Shown: in pieces, positions 46,701 to 58,700 of the stretch
Layout of the letters: each line of letters opens with the position of its first letter
Numbering within the stretch: the stretch's first letter is position 1
From: Sabellastarte sp. h YS-2021
Taxonomy: Eukaryota > Annelida > Polychaeta > Sabellida > Sabellidae
Length of the DNA stretch: 64,000 nucleotides
Assembly (NCBI GenBank): GCA_964017235.1
Contig: OZ024929.1
Span: 113,879,793-113,943,792, forward strand
Direction of reading: 5' to 3'
Notes under the pieces: generated by a model
Databases searched by the model: none
What the model was told of the DNA's origin: nothing
What the model saw: only the letters and a program-made list of their open reading frames with translations
Made by a program: the position numbers and the translations under genes

Positions 46701-49700
46701 TTAAGTTTTTTTTTCAAAAAGATATTTATGGAAACAGTGATATAATGATATAACCTCACAATTTATCTCTTCTGATAAACATAAAATGCTATGATAGGAA
46801 TACAGATATAAAAATTCTGGACCTCAGAGCAATACCCTTAATTAGCATTTATCTCCACAATGTGGCAGTGAATTTTTTGTGTGATATGTCCAATTTTTCA
46901 CAACTTTGTACATATTTTACAATTTGAAGTATTTTGGCACTCAGTTTATTTATTTGATGCAAATAAATATGCATACACAGAGGTTTTTGGAGTGTTTTAA
47001 AACTCCGCACGTTTACCGTGTGGAGATACCGTGCGGAGGCTCCGCACGGTGTTTAGTGGGACCCTTTCTTTTCTCCAAAGAAGTTCAGGAAAATTATATT
47101 TTAAGTTTCAGTACAATAGGCTGAAACGCAAAATGTTTCATTCCCTATGAAAGTATAGAAATCAGCAATTACATACCTGAATGTACAGAAATTAAGCTAC
47201 TTATGTACCAGAGATTTGATATTTTGAGTAAATTAGAACCCTCAAGTTTTACAGTATCCTGTGCCTATGATTCCTGGCCAACAGGACCTGTTATTTTTAA
47301 ATTTGCTAGTGATTTTACATTTGTTAGGTTGTATGAAATATTTCTGTTTTGTACTGCTTCTTCTATATTTTGGTGTTTGTTCTGTAAATATATTTTAATA
47401 AAGTGATTTCAGTTTGCTTAATCCCTGCCTATTTATTATTCAAATGTTATCCTTTTAGGCGTGGTATTACTGGTTATATAAATTATACAAAGATAAGTTG
47501 ATTTCAACAAAATCAGCACATCATTTTCACTACTAACAGTGAATATAAAGCTTTTAGCACTTTGACGATTCTATGAAGTATTACAAAAGCCACATGGAGA
47601 TAGACTGCTTGATTTGAAAATGTAGTAATATTTTGGTATTACATTTACATATGATTAACAGCACGTTAACACAAAATACTTAATTTTGTAAGTTTGGTGA
47701 TGCAGTTAACATACTTATTCATGAATATATTCTCAAAATTCAATCTTTTCATACTATATATTCATTATATTGTGAAGATTTATCAATTAAAAAGCATCAT
47801 CCTGCCAGTGGACCACTCTTGAGATGATTGAAATTTAGCTATATGTAGATTAGTCATCCATGGACTCATGTTGACACTGTTCACTGTATTATCTCAGTGG
47901 CATGATGTTTGATCATCTCTGTTGTAGTGCTGGTAAAGTGGTAATATACAATGTTTATCCTAAATCGCTGGTGTCAAGTTGTTAAAGTGTCAATTTCAGT
48001 ATCATTTCCAAAATTTTAGTCTATAATGGTTCTAGGGTTTTTATCTTCTAAACGTGTTAGGAAAGATTATATCACGCATAACAACAAAAGATATTGGTAA
48101 TTGAGCACAAATTCAGTTTTAATGTAATGCATTTAATTTTTTGATATTGATTGCCATTGAAAGCCCATATTGAAGCTTAATATCGGAATTAATATTTAAT
48201 ACCACCACTACTTCAGAGCCATGAATTTTTTTTTCTGTCCAAAAATATTATGGTGTAGTTTCTGTAGCATGGTATTGGATCGCCTCTGTTGAATGTTATG
48301 CATGGTTGTGTAGAGAGTAGAACTTTAAGTTGCAGTACTCCTGTGTTTTTACAGCAGCCTGCCAGAGATGCCGATCTACTACAGAGCATTCATGACTTAG
48401 AGCTGTCCGTCAAGTCCCAGATCCAGGAGAGGGAATCCTTGATCCAGGAACTCAAGAAGCTTCAGGAAGGTCTTGTGGAGAATATGCCTTCACAGGATGA
48501 GCAAGTTCCAAAAGCCAGTGAGTTCATATGGGAATGAAACAGTTACCAGGACAGACCTGTTGATGCGATGCCAATTTTCCTCTATTCACTCAGGGGGTCA
48601 TGGTGTTTCTGCAAACTTATTCATTGTTTACATTTTTAAAGTATCCTCATCTCGAATATTTTATGCTAGAAAAACTGTTCTTTTTTTAATTATTGTATTT
48701 TGTAGAATTTGATGTTTCTTTTGTGTGTGCTGGTTTGTTGTTTAGATATCTTATTTGATTTCTTTGTTTTATTTGATATTTTTTTCTTGAGAGGAGAGGT
48801 TTTTCTTATTTATTCTGTATCATTCCTGCTTTCACACTAGATTTGATAGTGGCAGTTGGTAAAGATGTAGGCCTTTCCAAATTCTTTGGTGTAGACATGC
48901 ATATATATTTAATAGTTTGACAAATTTCTTACTTTGTTTGTAAAAGTATGAGACTATTTGATAGTTTGTTTTGAAAACAACCTGCTTATTTCATGTACAT
49001 TTTATTAAGTCAAAATATGAAAATGTTCACTAAGTTCATACAAAACTTCTAGGGAACTTTACAAATGTTAAGTAGTTACATGCATTTGTGTTGGTGGTTT
49101 GTTTGGGCAAATTGCCTGCTGGTGTTATGTTTATGGCATTTACTAACCAAAGTTAAGGTATTGAAGTTTTAGCTGAAGTTCATAAAAGACAGTTGAAGTA
49201 TCTTGAAGTGGTGTGTTTTCAGATGAAATAGTCTGCCAGGAATAATATTTAAGAGTATGTGAATGATGATATTATCAGAACTACTGTATGTTCCCTAGTG
49301 AAGGAAATTATGAAGAGCAATACCGGAGAGATATTGTTTTTATTGAGGGTCAGTGAGTTCTTCATTTCTCTGTTATTGGTCCTCTGAGGATTGGAATTGT
49401 CTATTGCAGTGAAGCGAGTCCATCATGTTCAATTACATCCCAATTTCAAGCCTGCCTTTTACAGCAGTCTGAAGAAAAGACCTCCAGATAGAACTTTTTA
49501 CACTTTATGAGATTGCTTCTGGGCTTTTGCTGTAAATTTGTCATTCATTTTAACAACACAGTCTCAGGAAAATCTACAACTGCTCCCTTTGTAGAGTAAC
49601 ATATTGTGCAAGTTTTACTACTATGAGCAGCATCTATTGAGAGCTTTAAATATTTTGATTTAAAATCAAGGTTTAATTACCTCTCACACACACAAGGGGA

Positions 49701-52700
49701 GTTTATTGTAATTAGGTTTGTTTTTTTTCTGTTTGTTTGGATAACTTCAAAGACATACATTGGATGTGGGTCACACTTTGACAAAAGGTGAGGGTCTAAC
49801 TGTGTCTCAGTCCTTCTCAAACATGGTCTCTGGATCCAGATGTGGATTGCAAATCCAGAAAATTGTTTTTGCAATTTCTTGGTAATCTTCAAATGCTTAA
49901 CTCAAATATTATTCATCGGATCAGGGATATATATTCACTCAAGATAGGGGTTCGGTCCATGGCTAGGTCCTACTCAAATTGACCAGGAACTCATTTGATG
50001 ATCCTAATCTTGATCTGAATTGACAATACCAATTTTTTTTGTATTTGTTTCAGCACTATCTATGGGGGAAGTTATTGTTACCGGAGTGGTAACATTAAAA
50101 CTTGTACACGGGATAACACAAGAATTTGTGAGTCAAGATATAAGTTTTCAATACTTTATTTTACTTCACATTCTTATGTTATATCCATTGTTAATCACAG
50201 GGAGAAGAAGATGATACCTGTGCAAAAACTATAAGCCTTCTGACTAAAAAACCACGCTTTTTGTCCTGTGGTGATGTCAGTAGAAATTGTGGGATTTGAA
50301 TATTACTTTGCTAACATTATCTGCATTCTCAGGCATTGCTTGTACTAATGTTATCATGATTGATTTTGTCTCCTGCTATCTGGTAAATCTATTTTTGATA
50401 AAAGATATGACAAGTTCTAGTTTTGAGAACTAGTACATACTTAATATAGCTAACAGACACATTCTGGCTATCAAGATGTAACATTGTCTTCCTTTTAAAA
50501 ATATGATGTACATTTATTACAATTTGGTTTTGAAAATAAATTATTATCACTTATGTTGTGGCAGATTGCAAATTATAAAACTTTTCATCAGAAAATTCTG
50601 AATAATATATCTTACAGGAAGTTTAGTTTCTCTTGCTTTATGATCTGTGAAGGCAAAAATATTCCAGTACTTCAGTGACAATTGTTTCTTGATTATAAGA
50701 ACTACTAGACCATATTTCATAGTATGTTACGAGACAGTAATGGTTGATCCCGTTTTCTGCAAACAGCAGCATCAGCTAGCAAAATACTTATTCACTGGAA
50801 AATAGCAGTAAATATGACTTTTGCACTGTATATTAATGATAAGATTCTTCATTGATACCAACATAAAATATATTGGCCAACTTTTTAAACAATGTTTTTT
50901 TTTGCCAGTTGGAACTTTGAGAATGAGGAAAAAAATGTGCTATGGCCTCTTAGCCCGAGAGTCTGATGAGTTTCCTCCTCCTGACAGAGTAGAGTATTGG
51001 CTTTTAAAGGAGACAAAAAAGACTGTACTGTGACGCTAGTTTCTTTGTCATTCATTGCGTGTCAAATAGCTACCAATCAAAGTGGGCTGTCCTGTTTGTT
51101 TTTATAGTGGTACAGGCTTATTAATTGTGTTGGTGACATCTGCATATTGAGAATAATGGGAGGCGGTATGGGGACAGAAAGGAACCTGGAAATTTCAGTG
51201 TCAGTGAAATGTTCTAGCTGACCTCTACTGCTTATGATTAGGTGTGGTCTGATGCCACACTCTTGAAATTTGTTCATGAAAATCTGGTCACTAAATAATT
51301 TCATTTAACTGAGTAAACGTTTTACAGTTTTCATCCATTTATTTTTTCATTTTTTTCATAAATAGTTGATTTCAGCACATTAAATGTAAACGTAAGTGGC
51401 CTTACTAATTCAAATGCTAAGAATTCCAAGTTTTAACTTAAGATTCCTTCAGTCTGCCAGAAAGCAGATCCTGTATTTAGCACCATGTCCTTCCTGTCTA
51501 TTAAATCACTGGCTTCATTTGTCTGTTTTAGGTTAATTCACTGATTCTATAATTGCATTTCCACAGAATTTATTTTGCTATAGCCATGTGCTTCCTGTGG
51601 ATATTAGAACGGGTCAGAGGAAATGGACCCCATCGTCTTCTTTTAATGTTTCCAAGGAGGCAATCTCTGAGTCACTGAATAATTCAAATGTCTATGGAAA
51701 TTATACAATTTTTTGTCATTCTGCATACGAGTTTTGGATGTGATTTAAGAGCAGAAAAAATAGTCATTTTTCTATGGGTATATCTGATAGTTGTTTCCAA
51801 TATTTCAGGATGAGCTTGTGAAGATATTTTGGAGTATTTGTAAAGTTTGAAAAGTCACAAGGGTGACATATCTATATTTCTTTGCTTTGGTATTATTCAT
51901 ATTTAATGCATATTTGTAAGGTCAAGCAAAACATGCTTAACTGTTATGATTTTTGTAAAAGGTTAGATTAGTTGGCGTAGATTGATCCAAGTATTATCCA
52001 CCCGATCTAATGGCAGTATGTATATTGTGGTAGAGATTTTAACTCATCATTTCAAATATTTACAATATTTACAATAACATTTCATCATTGTATGGGAAAA
52101 GCAATAGGCAAAAGACTAACCAGCAAGGGATTTCACCCCTGGATGATATAGTGTCAAAAAAAAAAAGTGTAATCAAAAACATAATGCAAGTCGATTTTAA
52201 GAGATTGTTTTTTAGAGCCCTACTAGAACTAGCTTATAAATTTGACTCTGAAAACTGGAAATAGGGACATCGCAGAGGCTGTACTACAAGATGATTCCAT
52301 CATAATGTAGAGGGTAGCTCCTTGTCTCGCTAGAATTAGATGTTGGTATAATTTTTTGTCCACTTAAAGAAAGCCAAGAGGCAGGGTGAATGTAGACAAA
52401 AATGTCAGTTTTAAGTGTGGTAACCAGGGTTCCACCTCAATGGTATCCTTGAAATAAAGCTGATACATTGTTTTGGTTTGGGTATGACAGTAGAGAGTCA
52501 TTGCCAAAAAAGAGTAAAACCACCGTATGAGGAAGGATGTTGCAATAGCCTGACATGCATTCAACAGGAAAATGTGCATTAACAAGAAGCAAAATATAAT
52601 TGATATTAAGAGTCAGAAACTTCAACTACAGACAGAAGAAGCTATGAAGAAAGAAAATGCATCTTTATGCATTTATGGTTATTCATTTCTAGCTGTTCAT

Positions 52701-55700
52701 TCGTTTTTCACCTTTACATCATGGTGATGCATTAGTTGCAACTGCATTTTGTACATTCCTGCTGTGATGTAATTAATCCACAGTTAACATTATCACACCA
52801 AGCAGGGCATTAGATGAACATTATAATTTTACCATTTTGTATTTGATGAAAAGCTGAATGTGAGTTTATTTGCATGAGAGCATTTTATGTTGTAAGGCCT
52901 TTACAGTGTCTTTCATAAAAGCATAGAACAGCTTTATAGTCATGCTTTTAACGTAACACATAACCATGATATATGACTGAAGTGGGTTCTCTTTTTATAT
53001 TAAACCAAAAGACATCCTATTGCTATTCCTGTTTTTCCTCTCTGTCCTTTTTAACACATTTCAGAGGTCTGTGGCTATACTTTATACAGACCCTTTATGC
53101 CATGTTTGTTGTCATTTCACAGTCTTGTTGCGTGGGATCTGTTCATTAATCACTGTCTTCATCTAATTCTCTTTTTTTTCCCTTCAGGCTCTCGCCATAT
53201 GTTTTCCTTCCTCTGATGTGACACTTATAAACTCAGATGTTGATATTTCTTTGAGTGGTATTCTCACTTCTCTGTGCAATCATGAGTAAATAATGATTCC
53301 AAAGACTCAGTTCAGTGAGAAACTCAAATAATCTTGAGAAAAAGTTCTTCTTTATTGCAAAGGTAGATGTAAGCATATTAGAAAAGTGGCAAAGTGATGT
53401 CACAATAAAAGTGTCTTAGTGAATCAAAGTTCTGTTAAAACATTTGAAATCCTTAGGTTATAATATACACGACTTATTTTCAGATGTAATTTGATATTTT
53501 AAATCTTTCTCACAAAGATATAAAAATTATGATGAAATTAAGATACAGCAGAAAATAAGATGTAAAGTGATACATTTTATCATGAGAAACAATAGTTTGA
53601 TATCAATTGATGCAGAAAGGAAAATTAAGGCTACATATTGATATTAATATTAATGTTAAATATAAGCAATATGATTTACAAAATATCACATAGACTCGGT
53701 TTCAAAATAACATTCTAACGTATGTCTTGAACAGGAAAGTGAGAATATGCCAGCAGTTTATAGATGAGAATGCTTCTTTCATATTACAGGCCATTCTGTT
53801 CTCCATTTGTTTCTGCAGCAAACTGTCCCTTGTCATCTTGTCCATTGGCTGCTTCAGATTGTGCCATGTGATCTTGTGTTCTCAACTTCTCATTACAGAG
53901 TCTCCTATGAAGTGTGCTAATGGCAGCACACTGTGTTGGTTTTGTTTCAGGGCATGGCATTTGATGGGCAGGATGTGCGTGGTCAGGTGACCTACCTAGA
54001 GACTCAGATAAAGCAGCAGATTTCTCACCACCAGAGGCTGCTGACACAACTCCATCAGTACAAGGAGACCCTGGCAGCCAGTAAGGGGTCCATGGAGGGT
54101 TCATTTAGAAGTAGCAGTGTTGAGCAATATCTTTCTGGGATTTTGTGACCAGGAATAACCTTACTCCCAGTGAGGGAGTTCAGAAAGAGAAAGTCTGAAG
54201 AAGCAATGTTTAATATAGTCTCTGTGACTGAGCTTGAGAAAAGCTTTCTCCCTTAAGAAGTAGATTTGGTATCTACGTCTCAGTTGGTGTTATTAAGCAC
54301 AGTCCCTTCTGCGATTCTCTGAGAGTTTTAAATTGGTGCCATCAGTGAGGGGTTCAATGTAGGACAAGGGAGGACTGGGGGGTGGGGGTGGGGATGGGGG
54401 GTGCTGGGGGGAGGGGGGGGGGGGGGTTATAGATTTAAACTAAAAATTTAAAGTCAAAATGCATAACATAAATTTACTGTTACTCTGTGATAGAAAAAAA
54501 ACATGGGTGCCAGTAATTGGTGTCCAGAGGGAAAGGGAATTTGTGATTCAGAAAATTTTGTTGTTGATAAAATAGGTTCTGGAAAAAATGGGATTTAATG
54601 AAAGAGTAATGTTAAATATAGTCTTTCTGAGTATTAAAACCTGGCTTATAATACAAGAGGGAAGTCGATGTGGCAAGTTTGGTTGAAGGATATCAAGCAG
54701 TGTTGGAACATTTTGGTTTTTGTTAGCATTTTTAACATTTTATTATTTTCTATTTCCTAGATGATGCTGAATTATTTGTACAAACTTTTAACAATTACAA
54801 TACTCAGGAACAATTTCCATTCTGTAAAAACCCCCCCGTCCCCCACTTATTTTCCACAAATTTAATTATTTAAATTTCATTTGGGGTGGCCTTACTTCAG
54901 AATAATTCATTTCTCTTTGATATCTCATGGTGTCCATCTGCTTATTTTTGTAACCTTGCATAACCAGGACCACTGGTCCCAAAACGGTTGAGTAATTGAA
55001 GCCCTGATTTATTTGTTTTCACTGAAACATTGACAGTAAATTTGAGTGATCAATGTATTGAATATTTCAGAAGTTTTTTCTTCTGACAATTTAGACAGAA
55101 CCATCTGTAAGGGAGCATTGAGAAATGATTGTGGTACATATATCCATACAAATACACACATATATATGGCTTATAACTAATTTAATGAGTGGCTTGGGTT
55201 TTGGGAGAGCGCCATAGTAATGATAAAATCATCTAGTTAACTTTGATCTATGTACTACTGAAAAAGACAAAACTCATCATAGGGGAAAACAGGATATGTT
55301 TCATATCTTCTACTGTTGGATTGGGTTTTTGATTTATTGGAGTGCGTCCAAGGATGGGGGTGAAATTGGCAGTTCATTGCTCCCGGGCTCGGTGATGATA
55401 GTGATTTATCTGTGGAATGATCATAGTGAGGAAAAAGCTGGGAGAGTCAGAAGTACAAGATTAGGGTGCTTGATTCATCAATATAGAGTGTATGGCTTGC
55501 GATTTATTATTGGATATAGTTTTGTGCCCTCCAAGAGAAAAGGTCTTTTTCTGATAGTGGGCAAATGTTTTTGGCAGTAAAAATTAAAGGTTTCATTCAA
55601 AACTACCTCATCTTTTGTGAAATAATGTAGTTTTAAATCAAACAGAAATGCAGTCATTTAGTATCTAAATGAAGTGAAAAGTGTCACTTGTTGTTATTGA

Positions 55701-58700
55701 ACTGTAAAGTGTTGTCTGTTCAATATAATCAACAGCATTTATCAGTGCTGATGGACTGAGTACATGGGGAAAAGAGAATAATTAATTAGTACTTAGATCT
55801 GGTATGAACAAAGTTAATTCCTGTAGCTGAATCTATTTGAAAGGAAATGCATTTTCTGCTACAGTGGTGCCAAGTACTTATTCACATTTAAAAATTTCCA
55901 AGCTCAATAAAATTATTTAACTGGTCCAGGTTGTGACAAATAGCCAAAGATGTAAGCATAAAAAATATGTATATTCAGAAAGTTGAAAGTTTTAAATATT
56001 CCATGAAATCTGTGAATGTAGAAAATTTTTTTTTCTTCAGTTGTTTTATAATTACCATGTCATGTCTCTAGCACAATAGACAGTGTATTAGAAGTATTTA
56101 GGTTAATATGTTCATCTCCCAATTAGTATAATATCATGTTAAAGAAAGATTTTAGAAAACTATCGAGGTTCAGTAAGGTATAGCATCAGCAATCTGAGCA
56201 CTGTTGATCTGCGTAATTTGGACCATGTATTGTAGATTGACCTGCATAGTCAATTCATCATTTTTACCTCCACCAAGAAGGTATTAAATTTGTTACAGTT
56301 TGTCTGTTTGTCCTTTTGTTTGTTGGCAGGATTAAGTGAATACTACTGGTTAAATCTTCATGAAAAAAATGAGAAGATGGGTCCCGGTCTAAATATAAGA
56401 TCCCAATAAATTTTGAGCGTCATCAGGATCACCACCTGGATACCAAAAAAATATCAAAGATTGGGATTCTCCCGTTTACTTATTATTGAGCCATGTTAAA
56501 AGAAAGCATGCATGCTTTGGCAGAGGTCTGTGCTCTCTGTGTGCTCTTGTTTAGTTTTAGACATTAATAACTGTAATTACTTTGTCAAAAATCATTAATA
56601 ACTGTAATTACTTTGTCAAAAATTTGTGCCACAACGTTTCTTCCTCCCACAATCATTTTTGATCAACAGTTAGGTCTGAAACCCTTTTCAACAATTTTTT
56701 AATTACAATTTAAGAAGAAGTGAGCAAAATTAACAGCGCTAATAGCTGTAATACTTTGCTCTCTTTTACAGAATATACCAAGAGGGAGAAAAACATTTAT
56801 TCCCAAGGCTGGAACTGTAATGACTTTTGCAGAGAAAAAATATGTTCATAGTTGTATTTTAAGCTGGAAATATTATTTCAGATATAACTGAAATTGGCTG
56901 ATAAAGGGTCTCTTGAGAAGCTTTGTTGTGACAAAAGTCAGATGACTTTTTAATTGTTCATTGTAGAATGATGAGTCTTAAATTTTTAGATCCATAATTT
57001 TCAAAACATTGAAAAATTAAGTGAATAAAAGAAGTAATAAGTAATAACAAACACATGTATTAAGTTAGTTTATGCCATAGTATAAGCATTGAACCGTGGA
57101 TGTGTATTACCAGTAAAGCTGTATGTTGCACAATAATTTAAATATCTTCTATTGGCATATCATCACTGTATTACAGTACCATTGCTTCCTCTTAAATGCT
57201 GAACAGAACCTATAAAAATATCAGTGAAACATCTCATCAGACTGATTGTTGCATTTTTGTGCTAACTTGCTTGGATTCATTGCTGGATAGTTTCTTTTCT
57301 TTTATGACACAAAAAAACTTGTACCAGGAAATGAATGCTACAAATTCAGTGAAGGCTTCCTGTTGAGACATTGTGTTCAATCCCTTTTTGGTTTGTCACT
57401 TGAATACAGCCAATTAAGCCAATCCATCAAGATTTGCGACCAACCCCTTTGTAATATCAGAAACCAACTTGCATGGAATCTTAAAGTAGAACAGAGTGAG
57501 TTTATTGCTTGAAAAGTCCCTTACTAAATTATTTCAGTGGTTGTCATTTTGTGTTGTTAAATCTTTGTTTATCAGACAGGCATTTTAACATGAAAGCATT
57601 TGGCAGAGAATGCAAACTATGTCCTGAATAAGTCAAAGTGAATTCAAGCGCCGAAATTCATTTCCCTGATTTAGAGGGCTGCTGACAAATGACACTGCTG
57701 TTAATGACATCACAACACCTCCGAAATATTTATCTCTGGTATTTGGCCCCAAGATACATCATCAAGGTCTCTTGCCTGCAGGCTGAATAAACTAGATTCC
57801 CACCATTCCACTTCTATTTATCTTTTAAATCCCCAAAGGTCTTTAACAAGAGCTGCTATAGATTAGCCCTGCTGTGGACAGGCTTGTTTTTGTCAACGAC
57901 TATAGATCTGATGTAAGGCACTTTTTTCCTCTTTGTTTCCCTTTTAAGTGTGTCTAGTATGTTGTCTGGGCCATTATAACATTCCCTCCTCATTTCAAAG
58001 TTGTATCATCTAGCTTGTATCACTGTTCTGAATCTGTGTGTATTGTTCCATGTTGTCTTTATTGAAAATTATGATTCTGAGAGACATTATTTATGTTCCA
58101 TTGAGGATCACTGATAGAGACAGATGTCTCCTACTTTATTAAATGCAGCAGAATAATATTTCCATAATTAAGAGGACTACCTTCATTTGGCTTTCTGATA
58201 GTGGTTGGCATGTGGTAGGAATGTTTCAGAGCTTTGATCAGGGAATCTGCAATATGGCTAATAATGAGCTTGTTTGATTCTCATATGTCTCATCTTCAAC
58301 TGAAGAGTAAAAAAAATGTACCACAACTTTAGTGGTATGCTTTAATAAATTAAGTTTGTGTGATTGGAAAACATTCAAATCTTATACTCTGCTTTTTCAA
58401 ACACCTTTCTTTTATACATAATTTTGGTGTTCTTTGTAATCAGATTTTCTGCTGGCAAGTTGTTCATTGAGTATTGCATCTTCTGTTACAGTAACTGTCA
58501 AACTGCTTCATTCTGTACATCAAAGTGGATTTGGCGTTTTTTCTTGTCACATTCATTCTTTCTTTAGTGCTTGAATTTGTTCTCATTCAAATGTCCAAAG
58601 TACAAGTTTAATATTCTTGATGAAATACTTTGGTAAGGTTTTTTGACAAGGTTTGCCTAAGTTTAATCTGTTGCTTGCACTTGATTTTTTAAGGAGTGGG

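Larger units (their letters stand above)
40784..48354 (+). other. MGAT1 intron 1
   Basis: A 7.6-kb GT-AG intron holding an AT microsatellite (42024-42043), a foldback (42268-42494), the family G element (43188-43842), the 1.13-kb inverted-repeat element (45935-47064) and otherwise AT-rich DNA. Antisense frames at 44906-45106 and 45227-45433 have no recognised domain. The GnT-I joining phase shows no missing exon. Confidence 0.7.

Noticed and set aside
48473-48712. 79-residue frame overlapping MGAT1 exon 2
   Set aside because: It is an alternative frame of exon 2 running into intron 2. The exon frame is fixed by the junction phases.
53784-54104. 106-residue antisense frame
   Set aside because: It is a shadow of MGAT1 exon 4 and flanking intron on the opposite strand.
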